This document shows, piece by piece, positions 1 to 9,102 of a stretch of 64,000 bases of DNA. The notes beneath the pieces were generated by a model. It saw only the letters and a list, made by a program, of their open reading frames with translations, did no database searches and was not told where the DNA came from. This stretch comes from Halomonas chromatireducens (GTDB lineage: Bacteria; Pseudomonadota; Gammaproteobacteria; Pseudomonadales; Halomonadaceae), in contig NZ_CP014226.1 in NCBI RefSeq assembly GCF_001545155.1, positions 3,259,931 through 3,323,930 on the forward strand, in the 5' to 3' direction. Position 1 is the first letter of the stretch. Every line of letters begins with the position of its first letter. Made by a program: the position numbers and the translations under genes.

Positions 1-55
1 ATCAAACAACGGATGTGCCTGGGATTTCCAGCCCCGCGGCGTTCAAGGTCGACGG

Positions 56-84
56 TTGACAGCTCCGGGGCGCTTGAGTAAGAT
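56..84 (+). promoter_or_regulatory. Sigma-70 promoter of tRNA-Glu
   Basis: A perfect -35 hexamer TTGACA (56-61) is followed after exactly 17 bp by TAAGAT (79-84), a 5/6 match to the -10 consensus. Transcription would start near 91, about 25 nt before the mature tRNA. The GC-rich stretch just after the -10 could be a stringent-control discriminator; that is an inference. Confidence 0.8.
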
Positions 85-115
85 TCGCGCCACCTCGTTG
101 AAGCGAGACGGCTGC

Positions 116-191
116 GTCCCATTCGTCTAGTGGTCCAGGACACCGCCCTTTCACGGCGGGAACAGGGGTTCGAACCCCCTATGGGACGCCA
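116..191 (+). tRNA. tRNA-Glu (anticodon TTC)
   Basis: This is a complete 76-nt cloverleaf. The acceptor stem GTCCCAT pairs with ATGGGAC, the anticodon loop reads CTTTCAC (anticodon TTC), the T-loop is GGTTCGAACCC, and the CCA end is encoded (189-191). It matches the bacterial tRNA-Glu(UUC) pattern almost base for base. A strong promoter lies upstream and an intrinsic terminator immediately downstream, so it is a single-gene transcription unit. No other tRNA was seen in the window. Confidence 0.97.
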
Positions 192-215
192 TTCTGCTCT
201 GCAATCTATCTCCCC

Positions 216-239
216 AAGGCGCCTGGTGCGTCTTTTTTT
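216..239 (+). terminator. Intrinsic terminator of tRNA-Glu
   Basis: Stem 216-222 (AAGGCGC) pairs with 228-234 (GCGTCTT, one G-U pair) around a 5-nt loop and runs directly into a T tract (233-239). It begins 25 nt after the tRNA end. Confidence 0.8.
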
Positions 240-502
240 ATTGCCGCGTCACGCTCAGGACGACGGCGGCTTTCGCTTGCGTGTAAAAGGCATTGAACCG
301 CCGGTTTTTCGCTATTTAGGGCTTGACTTGTCCACTCGTCCAAGTCACCCAGGGGTCCCCTGTGTGCAGTTTTGACCATCTCGCTGCACCCTTGATGTTT
401 TCGATAAAATCTATATATTTCAATAGGTTGCAATAGGTCAAAAATTAACCAATCTAACGGCAAGCCTCTGTTCATGCCGATTCGATGGCGTTTTCTGACG
501 GT

Positions 503-536
503 TGTGAACAGGGTTATCCACAGAATGTGTGGAAAA
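503..536. promoter_or_regulatory. DnaA-box cluster
   Basis: TTATCCACA (514-522, plus) is a perfect consensus DnaA box. TGTGGAAAA (528-536) is TTTTCCACA on the minus strand, a near-consensus box facing the first 5 bp away. TGTGAACAG (503-511) is a weaker third box on the minus strand. The cluster lies about 50 bp from an AT-rich tract. No replication genes flank it, so it may be a DnaA-titrating or DnaA-regulated site rather than an origin; the function is inferred. Confidence 0.45.
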
Positions 537-621
537 CGTCCCGACGTGCTGATGGACGGCGATTCGTGCCTCATGGGAGTGGCAAGTCAAGCACTGAATT
601 GTCGTTTTTTATGCTTGGCCG

Positions 622-675
622 TTAGAGAGGGGCGAGGGCGTCACTGCAGGAGTGACGCCCGAGTTGAACCTCTAA
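622..675 (-). terminator. Strong hairpin at 3' end of the dehydrogenase gene
   Basis: The 10-bp perfect stem GGGCGTCACT (636-645) / AGTGACGCCC (651-660) has a 5-nt loop. Weaker outer pairing TTAGAG (622-627) / CTCTAA (670-675) reaches the stop codon of the minus-strand gene. There is no T run on the minus-strand side, so it may stabilise the 3' end or act with Rho rather than as a classical terminator. Confidence 0.5.
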
Positions 676-1562
676 TCGCGGCCATGGCTGCGAAGACGGC
701 GAAGCAGCGATGAAGTATCCCAGCGGCCGCCACCCATAGCTTGCACGTCGCCATAGAACTGGTCCACCAGTGCGGTCACCGGCAGACGGGCCTGTAGGCG
801 GCGAGCCTGCTCGAGGCATATGCCCAGGTCCTTGCGCATCCAGTTCACCGCGAAGCCGTGCTCATACTCGTCTGCAGCCATGGTCTTGTGACGATTTTCC
901 ATCTGCCAGGACCCGGCGGCACCCTTGGCGATCACATCGATGACCCGCTGCTGGTCCAGTCCGGCCTGCTCGGCGAAGTGCAGACCCTCGGCAAGGCCTT
1001 GCACCAGGCCGGCGATGCAGATTTGATTGACCATCTTGGTCAATTGGCCGCTGCCGGCAGGGCCCATCAGAGCCACGGCGCGGGCGTAATGGGCGAGAGT
1101 GGCCTCGATCCGGGAAAATTCGCGCTCTTCGCCGCCGCACATGATGGTCAGAGCGCCATTGATCGCGCCCTGCTGGCCGCCGGAAACCGGAGCATCGATG
1201 AAGCCGATGCCTTGCGCGTGACAGATGTTGGACAGCTCTTCGGCCAGATCGGATGAAGCGGTAGTATGGTCGACCAGCAGGCTGCCGGCGGCCATGCCGT
1301 GCAGGGCGCCCTGTGAGCCCGTTGTTACCTGGCGAACGTCATCATCGTTACCCACGCAGACCATTACCAGATCGGCCCCCTGGGCCGCTTCCTGAGGGGT
1401 TGTGTGGTGGCTGCCGCCATGTTCGGCGACCCAGGCCTCGGCTGTGGCGGTGGTTCGGTTGTAGACGCGTACCGTCAGGCCCTGCCTGGCGAGGTGGCCG
1501 GCCATGGGATAGCCCATGACGCCCAGGCCGATAAAGGCGACAGTCGAGATCGTCTGGTGCAT
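672..1562 (-). CDS. NAD(P)-dependent beta-hydroxyacid dehydrogenase
   Basis: A 296-residue member of the 3-hydroxyisobutyrate / tartronate semialdehyde / 6-phosphogluconate dehydrogenase superfamily. The N-terminus has the Rossmann motif GLGVMGYPMAGHLA, next comes the substrate-site pattern DAPVSGGQQGA, and the GxxxKMVN helix around residue 170 supplies the catalytic lysine. The all-alpha C-terminal domain is complete. The start ATG at 1562 was chosen over upstream in-frame codons because AGAAGGAA lies at the right distance and the Rossmann strand begins 6 residues later. The substrate cannot be told from sequence; 3-hydroxyisobutyrate (valine degradation) and 2-hydroxy-3-oxopropionate are the likeliest. 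It stands alone downstream of gltA, separated by a terminator. Confidence 0.88.
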   Translation of the reverse strand: MHQTISTVAFIGLGVMGYPMAGHLARQGLTVRVYNRTTATAEAWVAEHGGSHHTTPQEAAQGADLVMVCVGNDDDVRQVTTGSQGALHGMAAGSLLVDHTTASSDLAEELSNICHAQGIGFIDAPVSGGQQGAINGALTIMCGGEEREFSRIEATLAHYARAVALMGPAGSGQLTKMVNQICIAGLVQGLAEGLHFAEQAGLDQQRVIDVIAKGAAGSWQMENRHKTMAADEYEHGFAVNWMRKDLGICLEQARRLQARLPVTALVDQFYGDVQAMGGGRWDTSSLLRRLRSHGRD

Positions 1563-1631
1563 TGATGATTCCTTCTCGTTGGTGACGGAGGTATATGTCC
1601 GCTCAGGTAAAGTCTCTGGGGCTGTACGCGA

Positions 1632-1656
1632 AAGGCCGCCCGATGGGCGGCCTTGC
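1632..1656 (-). terminator. Terminator of gltA
   Basis: The 10-bp perfect GC-rich stem AAGGCCGCCC (1632-1641) / GGGCGGCCTT (1645-1654) closes on a 3-nt loop. Read on the minus strand it ends in CCTTTCGCG, a short U stretch, about 50 nt past the gltA stop codon. Confidence 0.7.
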
Positions 1657-1704
1657 GGTACCGAGCGGCCTTGGCCGCATCCTGCCGGGTAGTGACAGGA
1701 TAGA

Positions 1705-2991
<1,287 letters not shown>

Positions 2992-3081
2992 GCTGGCCTC
3001 CTCTCGAAGTCGAATTGAAACGTTAAGTCGTTATTTCGCAAACAGTGTTTTCTTATGTTGGGCCGCGAAAAAGGTTCGCCC

Positions 3082-3109
3082 ACTATAGAAGCGTTCCCGG
3101 GATTGTCAA
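3082..3109 (-). promoter_or_regulatory. gltA promoter
   Basis: On the minus strand TTGACA (plus 3104-3109) and TATAGT (plus 3082-3087) are separated by 16 bp: a perfect -35 and a 5/6 -10. The predicted start is near 3074, giving an ~80-nt leader before the gltA ATG. Confidence 0.7.
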
Positions 3110-3144
3110 TTAACCTTAAGCGACAGCATGGCTGTACAAAAATG

Positions 3145-3173
3145 TTGAGACGTATAAGTAACTGTACAATAAT
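3145..3173 (+). promoter_or_regulatory. sdhC promoter P1
   Basis: TTGAGA (3145-3150), a 17-bp spacer, and AATAAT (3168-3173), both 5/6 matches. It gives a leader of about 265 nt before sdhC. The directly repeated octamer CTGTACAA (3132-3139 and 3162-3169, 30 bp apart) brackets the -35 and could be a regulator site. Confidence 0.55.
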
Positions 3174-3281
3174 TGATGCTATGCACCATGGATGCTGCAT
3201 GCGTCGGTCAGTTGGCGCGTCGCTGGCTGGGCCGTCATGGGCAACGGGCTTGAACCATGGTCGAGTTCGGTGGGTGTTCAT

Positions 3282-3310
3282 TTGTCACTAGGGGTTCATA
3301 TCCCTATAAT
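3282..3310 (+). promoter_or_regulatory. sdhC promoter P2
   Basis: TTGTCA (3282-3287), a 17-bp spacer and a perfect TATAAT (3305-3310). This is the stronger-looking of the two candidate sdhC promoters, with a start near 3317 and a leader of about 130 nt. Confidence 0.6.
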
Positions 3311-3446
3311 CCACTGCGCGCGACTGGCAGGTACTCGTTGTCATGCCCGTCCCGGCAGCGGCGAGCCCCCTACCTCAAACCACCGCCCGCATTCCAGCCA
3401 AAGTCCGTTCGGCACAGGAGCGAGCCAAGAGAGTGTGTATAGAGCC

Positions 3447-3824
3447 GTGAATAGCAAACGACCCGTCAACCTCGACCTCACCACGATAGAGTTTCCACTT
3501 CCCGCCTTGACGTCGATCGCCCACCGTATCACTGGCGTCATTCTTTTCATCGGCCTGATCTTCGCCTTCTGGGCCCTCGACAGGTCTCTGTCGTCCCCGG
3601 CCGGCTTCGCTGCCGTCAGTGATGCCCTGGCCAACAATATTCTGGCGAAATTGGTGGCCTGGGGTCTGCTGTCGGCCTTGGCCTTCCATTTTGTCGCCGG
3701 CATCAAGCATATGCTGATGGATGCCGATATCGGCGTGACCCTGGAGGGGGGCGTCAAGAAGGCACAGGCCACCGTGGTCATCAGTGCCGTCCTGATCATT
3801 CTGGCGGGAGTCTGGGTATGGTAA
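3447..3824 (+). CDS. sdhC: Succinate dehydrogenase cytochrome b556 subunit
   Basis: Membrane anchor of complex II: with SdhD it binds heme b and ubiquinone and holds the SdhAB catalytic dimer to the inner membrane. The 125-residue product begins SKRPVNLDL, the family N-terminal signature, has the quinone/heme-region motif SIAHRITGV near residue 25, and three membrane helices. GTG 3447 is chosen because homologues begin exactly there; the ribosome-binding site is poor, and a second in-frame GTG at 3435 is possible. It overlaps the next gene by 7 bp. The expected operon is sdhCDAB, but here only the start of sdhD follows. Confidence 0.93.
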   Translation: MNSKRPVNLDLTTIEFPLPALTSIAHRITGVILFIGLIFAFWALDRSLSSPAGFAAVSDALANNILAKLVAWGLLSALAFHFVAGIKHMLMDADIGVTLEGGVKKAQATVVISAVLIILAGVWVW

Positions 3825-4171
3825 CCAACATCACCAATCTGGGGCGGAGTGGCCTGTCCGACTGGCTGATCCAGCGCGTGTCGGCGGTCATCCTGGCACT
3901 CTATACGCTGTTTATCGTCGCCTACCTGCTGTTCAATCCGGGACTCGACTACTACACCTGGAGCGGCCTGTTCGCCCAGACCTGGATGCGCATCTTTTCA
4001 CTGCAAGCTTTGACCTACACCCCAACGCCACCCCCACGGCGACGCCGATCCGTGAGGATATCCTCAAGAATCCCGGCTTCGGTCGCTACTTCACCGATCA
4101 CATGGCGCATGTGCGCTGGACGCTGGACACCGGCTGGCACGGCCGCGAGGTGCGTCCCTACGGCCCGCTGA
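3818..4171 (+). pseudogene. sdhD: SdhD, truncated and fused to foreign sequence
   Basis: The first ~63 codons are typical SdhD (succinate dehydrogenase hydrophobic anchor): TNITNLGRSGLSDWL, then RVSAVILALYTLF, WSGLFAQTWMRIFSL. Near 4005-4012 the similarity stops just before the heme-ligand helix (expected pattern SLLALLSL..HAWIGMW). The frame then runs through the start of an aminotransferase gene in the wrong frame and ends at 4171, giving a 117-residue chimera with an arginine-rich, non-membrane tail. By coincidence the length is close to real SdhD. The product lacks its second and third helices, so it should not be functional. sdhA and sdhB are absent from the window. Confidence 0.85.
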
Positions 4172-5094
4172 CGCTGGACCCCGCGGCTGCCGTGCTGCAC
4201 TACGCCCAGGAGATCTTTGAAGGCATCAAGGCGTACCGTCACGCCGACGGCTCGGTGTGGACCTTCCGCCCCGAGAAGAACGCCGAGCGCTTCCGCCGCA
4301 GCGCCCGTCGCCTGGCACTGCCGGAACTCTCCGACGAGGACTTCATCGGCTCGCTCAAGGCGCTTCTGGCCCAGGACCACACCTGGGTGCCTACCCCGAA
4401 GAGCGCGGCTGACGAATGCAGCCTCTATTTGCGCCCCTTCATGATCGCCAGCGAGAAGTTCCTCGGCGTGCGTCCAGCCCACGAGGTCGACTACTACGTC
4501 ATCGCCTCGCCGGCGGCTGCCTACTTCAAGGGTGGCGTGGAGCCGGTCTCCATCTGGCTCTCCAGCCACTACAATCGCGCCGCCCCCGGCGGCACCGGCT
4601 TCGCCAAGTGCGGCGGCAACTATGCCGCCTCCCTGGCCGCCCAGAAGGAGGCGAGCGCCCACGACTGCGGCCAGGTGGCCTTCCTCGACGCCCGCGAAAA
4701 CAAGTGGATCGAGGAGCTGGGCGGCATGAACCTGTTCTTCGTCTTCAAGGACGGTCGCATCGCCACCCCGCGCCTCACCGATACCATCCTCGAGGGCGTG
4801 ACCCGCGACTCGGTGCTGACCCTGGCCCGGGACGAAGGGCTCTCCCCCGAGGAGCGGCCGATCAGCATCGACGAGTGGCGCGAGGGCGCCGCCTCCGGCG
4901 AGATCACCGAAGTCTTCGCCTGCGGCACCGCCGCGGTGATAACCCCGGTGGGCGAACTGGTCACCGAAGAGGGCCATATCCGGCTGGCCGCCGGCAGCGA
5001 CAACCCCATCGCCAAGCGCCTGCGCACCAAGCTGCTCGACCTGCAGTACGGTCGTGCGGAAGACACGCATGGTTGGTTGACCAAGCTGGTCTGA
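4102..5094 (+). CDS. ilvE: Branched-chain amino acid aminotransferase, 5'-truncated
   Basis: A PLP enzyme (fold type IV) that interconverts leucine, isoleucine and valine with their 2-oxo acids. The pyridoxal lysine lies in FAKCGGNYAASLAAQ, the class signature EELGGMNLFFV follows near residue 210, and the C-terminus DTHGWLTKLV is intact. Codons homologous to the family N-terminus run back in frame to about 4006 (reading SFDLHPNATP and REDILKNPGFGRYFTDHM), but no start codon or ribosome-binding site precedes them because the sequence there belongs to sdhD. The first usable in-frame start is ATG 4102, internal to the domain, giving 330 residues instead of about 365. The gene appears cut at its 5' end; activity is doubtful. 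Confidence 0.9.
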   Translation: MAHVRWTLDTGWHGREVRPYGPLTLDPAAAVLHYAQEIFEGIKAYRHADGSVWTFRPEKNAERFRRSARRLALPELSDEDFIGSLKALLAQDHTWVPTPKSAADECSLYLRPFMIASEKFLGVRPAHEVDYYVIASPAAAYFKGGVEPVSIWLSSHYNRAAPGGTGFAKCGGNYAASLAAQKEASAHDCGQVAFLDARENKWIEELGGMNLFFVFKDGRIATPRLTDTILEGVTRDSVLTLARDEGLSPEERPISIDEWREGAASGEITEVFACGTAAVITPVGELVTEEGHIRLAAGSDNPIAKRLRTKLLDLQYGRAEDTHGWLTKLV

Positions 5095-5152
5095 AAAAAG
5101 CAGATTCTCGCTACGCCAGGAGCCGGCCAACGCCTCGCGAGGCGGCCGGGAG

Positions 5153-5233
5153 CAGGTCGAAGAGGAGGTCTTTTGCCATGGATGGCAAAAGTAGCGCCCA
5201 GGGATGGGTTCACAGCGCCTCCTCGTAGGCCTG
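5153..5233 (+). repeat. 81-bp extragenic palindromic repeat, left copy
   Basis: This copy and the reverse complement of 5813-5893 differ at only about three of 81 positions. The core CTTTTGCCAT/ATGGCAAAAG (about 5170-5191) is a perfect 10-bp palindrome with a 2-bp centre. A partial third copy (CACAGCGCCTCCTCGTA) occurs near 5257-5273. The two full copies bracket holC in inverted orientation. It resembles REP/BIME-type dispersed repeats; no protein is encoded. Confidence 0.85.
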
Positions 5234-5317
5234 CTTGCGGCATAGCCTCGAGCCACAGCGCCTCCTCGTAACCCTGTCGACGACAGAGCCCCTCCGCCCC
5301 CAGGTCAGCGAGTTCCC

Positions 5318-5773
5318 ATGACCCAGGTAGACTTTTACATCCTTCCCGACACCACCCTCGAGGCACGCCTCGACTTCGCCTGCCGCCTGGCCGAGACCAT
5401 CGCCGGCAAGGGCTACCGGCTGCACCTGCACGCCGAGGACGAGGCCATGGCCCGCGACCTCGACGACAGGCTGTGGACCTTCCGCCCCGACGCCTACCTG
5501 CCCCATGCCCTTGTGGACAGTACCCTTCTCGGCAGCGACATGGCTGACAGCGTGGCGGTGACCATCGGCTGGGAGCATCCCCCCGAACCGGTTCCCGATA
5601 CACCCATGGCGATGCTCAACCTCGACCCCGGCATCCCCGAGTGGTTCTCGCGCTTCGATCGGGTCGCCGAGATCATCAACCAGCACCAGCAGGTGCTCAC
5701 CGCCAAGCGCGAGTGCTGGCAGACCTACAAGCAGCGCGGCTATCCGGTAAAGGCGCATCAGCTTCGCGGCTGA
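5318..5773 (+). CDS. holC: DNA polymerase III chi subunit
   Basis: The chi subunit of the clamp-loader complex; it contacts SSB and, through psi, the tau/gamma ATPase. The 151-residue length and pattern fit HolC: VDFYILP at the N-terminus, CRLAETIAGKGYRLHLH, the segment LWTFRPDAYLPH, and the C-terminal RFDRVAEIINQ. In related bacteria holC lies directly upstream of valS, as here. On its upstream side the usual pepA is replaced by ilvE. Two 81-bp inverted repeats enclose the gene. Confidence 0.95.
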   Translation: MTQVDFYILPDTTLEARLDFACRLAETIAGKGYRLHLHAEDEAMARDLDDRLWTFRPDAYLPHALVDSTLLGSDMADSVAVTIGWEHPPEPVPDTPMAMLNLDPGIPEWFSRFDRVAEIINQHQQVLTAKRECWQTYKQRGYPVKAHQLRG

Positions 5774-5812
5774 CCGACTCACTCAAGGCCCTGGCGCGGG
5801 GCTAACCAGGGA

Positions 5813-5893
5813 CAGGCCTACAAGGAGGCGCTGTAAACCCATCCCTGGGCGCTACTTTTGCCATCCATGGCAAAAGACCTCCTCTTCGGCCTG
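5813..5893 (-). repeat. 81-bp extragenic palindromic repeat, right copy
   Basis: Inverted partner of 5153-5233, about 96 percent identical by eye, with the same CTTTTGCCAT/ATGGCAAAAG core (about 5855-5876). Together the two copies form a potential 741-bp inverted-repeat-bounded unit containing holC, which could invert by homologous recombination or simply be two members of a dispersed family. Confidence 0.85.
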
Positions 5894-6009
5894 TCCCTGG
5901 CGCCCCCTTGACCCGCCGCCGGATCAACTTCGAATTAGGCTGCCGCCGGATCAGCCCCGTTGACGAAGCTTCCCCGCCCCCCTCTGAAGTTCTATCGTGC
6001 CGCTCTTGG

Positions 6010-6039
6010 CTGACGCCAAGTACCTCATCGCGCTATAAT
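6010..6039 (+). promoter_or_regulatory. Putative valS promoter
   Basis: A perfect TATAAT (6034-6039) is preceded at 18 bp by CTGACG (6010-6015, 4/6). The predicted start is near 6046, giving a leader of about 80 nt before the valS ATG. Confidence 0.5.
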
Positions 6040-6128
6040 CGCATCCATTTTTCGAACACTCTTCTTACGACTTCCTGCCGCCCGGCGCCACGACCGGCGG
6101 CGATCATTTCTGGACCCGGAACGCCCCC

Positions 6129-8990
6129 ATGGACAAGACCTACCAACCCGAGCAGATCGAAACCCGCTGGTACGAGCGCTGGGAGGCCGACGGCCGCTTC
6201 GCCCCCTCGGGCGAGGGCGAGCCCTACTCCATCATGATCCCGCCGCCCAACGTCACCGGCAGCCTGCACATGGGCCACGCGTTCCAGGACACCATCATGG
6301 ACACCCTGATCCGCTGGCGGCGCATGCAGGGCAACAACACCCTGTGGCAGGTGGGTACCGACCACGCCGGCATCGCCACCCAGATGCTGGTTGAGCGCAA
6401 GGTCGCCGCCGAAGAGGGCAAGACGCGCCATGACCTCGGCCGTGACGCCTTCATCGACAAGGTGTGGGAGTGGAAGCACGAGTCCGGTGGCCACATCACC
6501 CGCCAGTTGCGCCGCATGGGCGCCAGCGTCGACTGGAGCCGCGAGCGCTTCACCATGGATGACGGCTTCTACAAGGCGGTGCAGGAAGTCTTCGTGCGCC
6601 TCTACGAAGAGGACCTGATCTACCGCGGCAAGCGCCTGGTCAACTGGGACCCGACCCTGCACACCGCCATCTCCGACCTCGAGGTGGAGAACCGCGACCA
6701 GCAGGGCAGCTTCTGGCACTTCCGCTACCCACTGGCCGACGGCGTCACCACCGACGCGGGCCTCGATTATCTGGTCGTCGCCACCACCCGTCCCGAGACC
6801 CTGCTCGGCGACACCGGCGTGGCGGTCAACCCGGAAGACCCGCGCTACGCCTCGCTGGTCGGCAAGTACGTCGAGCTGCCGCTGGTCGGCCGCCGCATCC
6901 CCATTGTCGCCGACGAACACGCTGACATGGAGAAGGGCTCGGGCTGCGTGAAGATCACCCCGGCCCACGACTTCAACGACTACGAAGTCGGCCGCCGCCA
7001 ACATCTTCCGCTGATCAACGTCTTCACCCAGGACGCGGCGATCCTTGCCCAGGCCGAAGCCTTCGATATCCAGGGCCGGCCGCTGCCCGAGATCGGCCCC
7101 ATCTTGCCCCAGGCCTACGCCGGGCTGGATCGTTTCGAGGCGCGCAAGCAGATCGTCGCCGACATGGAGGCCGCCGGCCTGCTCGAGCAGGTCGAGGCGG
7201 TCAACAACACCCTGCCCTACGGCGACCGCAGTGGCGACGTCATCGAGCCGCTGCTCACGGACCAGTGGTTCGTCGCCGTGGAGAGCCTGGCCAAGCCCGC
7301 CATCGAGGCGGTGGAGAACGGCGACATCCAGTTCGTACCGAAGAACTACGAGAACATGTACTTCTCGTGGATGCGCGACCTGCAGGACTGGTGCATCTCG
7401 CGCCAGCTGTGGTGGGGGCACCGCATTCCCGCCTGGTACGACAGCACGGGCAACGTCTATGTCGCCCGCACCGAAGCCGAGGCCCGCGAGAAGCATGGCC
7501 TGCCCGCCGACCTCGCCCTGACCCAGGACGAGGACGTGCTCGACACCTGGTTCAGCTCGGGCCTGTGGACCTTCGGCACCCTGGGCTGGCCGGAGAAGAC
7601 CCCGGAGCTCGAAACCTTTCACCCCTCCAACGTGCTGGTCACCGGCTTCGACATCATCTTCTTCTGGGTCGCGCGAATGATCATGTTGACCCTGAAGTTC
7701 ACCGGCGAGGTGCCCTTCAAGCAGGTCTACGTCCACGGCCTGGTGCGCGACGGCCAGGGCCAGAAGATGTCCAAGTCCAAGGGCAACGTGCTCGATCCCA
7801 TCGACCTGATCGACGGCATCCAGCTGGACGAGCTACTGGAGAAGCGCACCGGCAGCCTGATGCAGCCGCAGAAGGCCAAGGCGATCGCCAAGGCCACCCG
7901 CGACGAGTTCCCCGAGGGCATCGAACCCCATGGCACCGACGCGCTGCGCTTCACCTTCCTCTCCCAGGCCACCACCGGGCGGGACATCAAGTTCGACATG
8001 GGCCGCCTGGACGGCTACCGCAACTTCTGCAACAAGCTGTGGAACGCCTCCCGCTACGTGCTGATGAACGCCGAGGGCGAGGATTGCGGCGCCTCTTTCG
8101 AAGGTCAGGGTGGCGACGTCGAGCTGTCGCTAGCCGACCGCTGGATCGTCTCGCGCCTGCAGCAGACCGAAACCCAGGTGACCAGAGCGATGGAGGAGTT
8201 CCGCTTCGACCACGCCTCCCAGGCGCTCTACGAGTTCGTCTGGAACGAATACTGCGACTGGTACCTGGAACTCTCCAAGCCGGTGCTGTGGGACGACAAC
8301 GCCAGCCCCGCCGCCAAGCGCGGCACAAGGCGCACCCTGGTGCGTGTACTGGAAGCGATCCTGCGCCTGGCCCATCCGATGATGCCCTACATCAGCGAGG
8401 AGATCTGGCAGCGGGTGGCACTGCTGGCGGGCAAGGCCACCGGCGACGGGTCGGAGTCGATCATGAATCAGCCCTGGCCTCTACCCGAAGAGGGCAAGAT
8501 CGATGAGGCCGCCACCCGCGATATCGAGTGGCTGAAGGGCGTGATCGTGGCGGTACGCAATATCCGCGCCGAGATGAACATTGCCCCGGGCAAGCCGCTG
8601 GAGGTCCTGCTGACCAAGGGCGGCCCGGACGACCCGGCGCGCCTGGAGGCCAACCGCCGGTTCCTGCCCAAGCTGGCCAAGCTGGCGAGCGTCGACTGGC
8701 TGTACGATCCCCAGCAGGCGCCCCTGTCTGCCACCCAGTTGGTAGGCGAAATGGAAGTGCTGGTACCCATGGCCGACCTGATCGACAAGGATGCCGAACT
8801 GGCACGCCTGGCCCGTGAGATCGAAAAGCAGGACAAGCTGATCGGTGGCATCGAGAAAAAGCTCGGCAACGAGAGCTTCATCGCCAAGGCGCCTGATGCC
8901 GTGGTGGAGAAGGAACGCACCAAGCTGGCCGATTTTCAGGCCGCCCGTCGCCTGCTGGTGGAGCAGCACGACAAGATCGCCGCGCTTTGA
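6129..8990 (+). CDS. valS: Valyl-tRNA synthetase
   Basis: Charges tRNA-Val in the cytoplasm. The 953-residue class I synthetase is full length: the HIGH-type motif appears as [15 protein letters not shown] (residues ~38-52), the CP1 editing domain follows with the [17 protein letters not shown] segment, the [12 protein letters not shown] loop lies near residue 548, then come the anticodon-binding domain and a C-terminal coiled-coil arm rich in Lys and Glu. ATG 6129 starts the domain directly. It sits inside the mosaic segment but is itself intact. A 29-bp tandem repeat begins right at its stop codon. Confidence 0.98.
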   Translation: MDKTYQPEQIETRWYERWEADGRFAPSGEGEPYSIMIPPPNVTGSLHMGHAFQDTIMDTLIRWRRMQGNNTLWQVGTDHAGIATQMLVERKVAAEEGKTRHDLGRDAFIDKVWEWKHESGGHITRQLRRMGASVDWSRERFTMDDGFYKAVQEVFVRLYEEDLIYRGKRLVNWDPTLHTAISDLEVENRDQQGSFWHFRYPLADGVTTDAGLDYLVVATTRPETLLGDTGVAVNPEDPRYASLVGKYVELPLVGRRIPIVADEHADMEKGSGCVKITPAHDFNDYEVGRRQHLPLINVFTQDAAILAQAEAFDIQGRPLPEIGPILPQAYAGLDRFEARKQIVADMEAAGLLEQVEAVNNTLPYGDRSGDVIEPLLTDQWFVAVESLAKPAIEAVENGDIQFVPKNYENMYFSWMRDLQDWCISRQLWWGHRIPAWYDSTGNVYVARTEAEAREKHGLPADLALTQDEDVLDTWFSSGLWTFGTLGWPEKTPELETFHPSNVLVTGFDIIFFWVARMIMLTLKFTGEVPFKQVYVHGLVRDGQGQKMSKSKGNVLDPIDLIDGIQLDELLEKRTGSLMQPQKAKAIAKATRDEFPEGIEPHGTDALRFTFLSQATTGRDIKFDMGRLDGYRNFCNKLWNASRYVLMNAEGEDCGASFEGQGGDVELSLADRWIVSRLQQTETQVTRAMEEFRFDHASQALYEFVWNEYCDWYLELSKPVLWDDNASPAAKRGTRRTLVRVLEAILRLAHPMMPYISEEIWQRVALLAGKATGDGSESIMNQPWPLPEEGKIDEAATRDIEWLKGVIVAVRNIRAEMNIAPGKPLEVLLTKGGPDDPARLEANRRFLPKLAKLASVDWLYDPQQAPLSATQLVGEMEVLVPMADLIDKDAELARLAREIEKQDKLIGGIEKKLGNESFIAKAPDAVVEKERTKLADFQAARRLLVEQHDKIAAL

Positions 8991-8992
8991 TC

Positions 8993-9070
8993 AGCGGCCC
9001 GAAACCGCCGCGCTCTGATTTAGCGGCCCGAAACCGCCGCGTTCTGATTTAGCGGCCCGAAACCGCCGCC
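8993..9070 (+). repeat. 29-bp tandem repeat after valS
   Basis: Two full units and one partial unit begin at 8993, 9022 and 9051 with a period of exactly 29 bp. Each unit holds AGCGGCCCGAAACCGCCGC, which can fold as a small GCGG/CCGC hairpin. The last bases of valS (CCGCGCTTTGAT) resemble the unit end (CCGCGCTCTGAT), so the array may have grown by duplication of the gene's 3' end. There is no spacer diversity, so it is not a CRISPR. Confidence 0.85.
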
Positions 9071-9102
9071 AATGAATGGCGGCCATGTTGGAGGCAGCGG
9101 AT

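Larger units (their letters stand above)
192..671. other. Gene-free interval between tRNA-Glu and dehydrogenase
   Basis: About 480 bp with no convincing gene. It holds the tRNA terminator (216-239), a strongly AT-rich run (about 394-461) with the direct repeat CAATAGG (421-427 and 431-437), a cluster of DnaA-box-like 9-mers (503-536), and a hairpin (636-660) next to the stop codon of the minus-strand dehydrogenase. Short open frames here lack ribosome-binding sites and look spurious. Confidence 0.7.
2992..3446. other. gltA-sdhC divergent regulatory interval
   Basis: A 455-bp gap without a gene. It holds one gltA promoter, two tandem sdhC candidate promoters and the 30-bp-spaced CTGTACAA repeats. 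An open frame reading through the gap into sdhC is an upstream extension with no ribosome-binding site. No further structure was recognised. Confidence 0.65.
5774..6128. other. holC-valS intergenic interval
   Basis: A 355-bp gap holding the right 81-bp repeat (5813-5893), the valS promoter (near 6010-6039) and a GC-rich dyad region close to the valS start. No open frame with a ribosome-binding site was seen. Confidence 0.65.

Noticed and set aside
394..536. Chromosomal replication origin
   Set aside because: Only two good DnaA boxes are present and no dnaA, dnaN, gidA or parAB gene is nearby; reported only as a DnaA-box cluster.
130..713. Short open frames around tRNA-Glu
   Set aside because: They overlap the tRNA, its terminator or the AT-rich tract and have no ribosome-binding site or family-like sequence.
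4005..4010. AAGCTT at the sdhD/ilvE joint as proof of a ligation artefact
   Set aside because: The same hexamer occurs elsewhere in the window (near 5966 and 26388), and the other joint has only a GATC, expected every few hundred bases.
8993..9070. Direct repeats as a CRISPR array
   Set aside because: Units follow each other without spacers and no cas gene is near.
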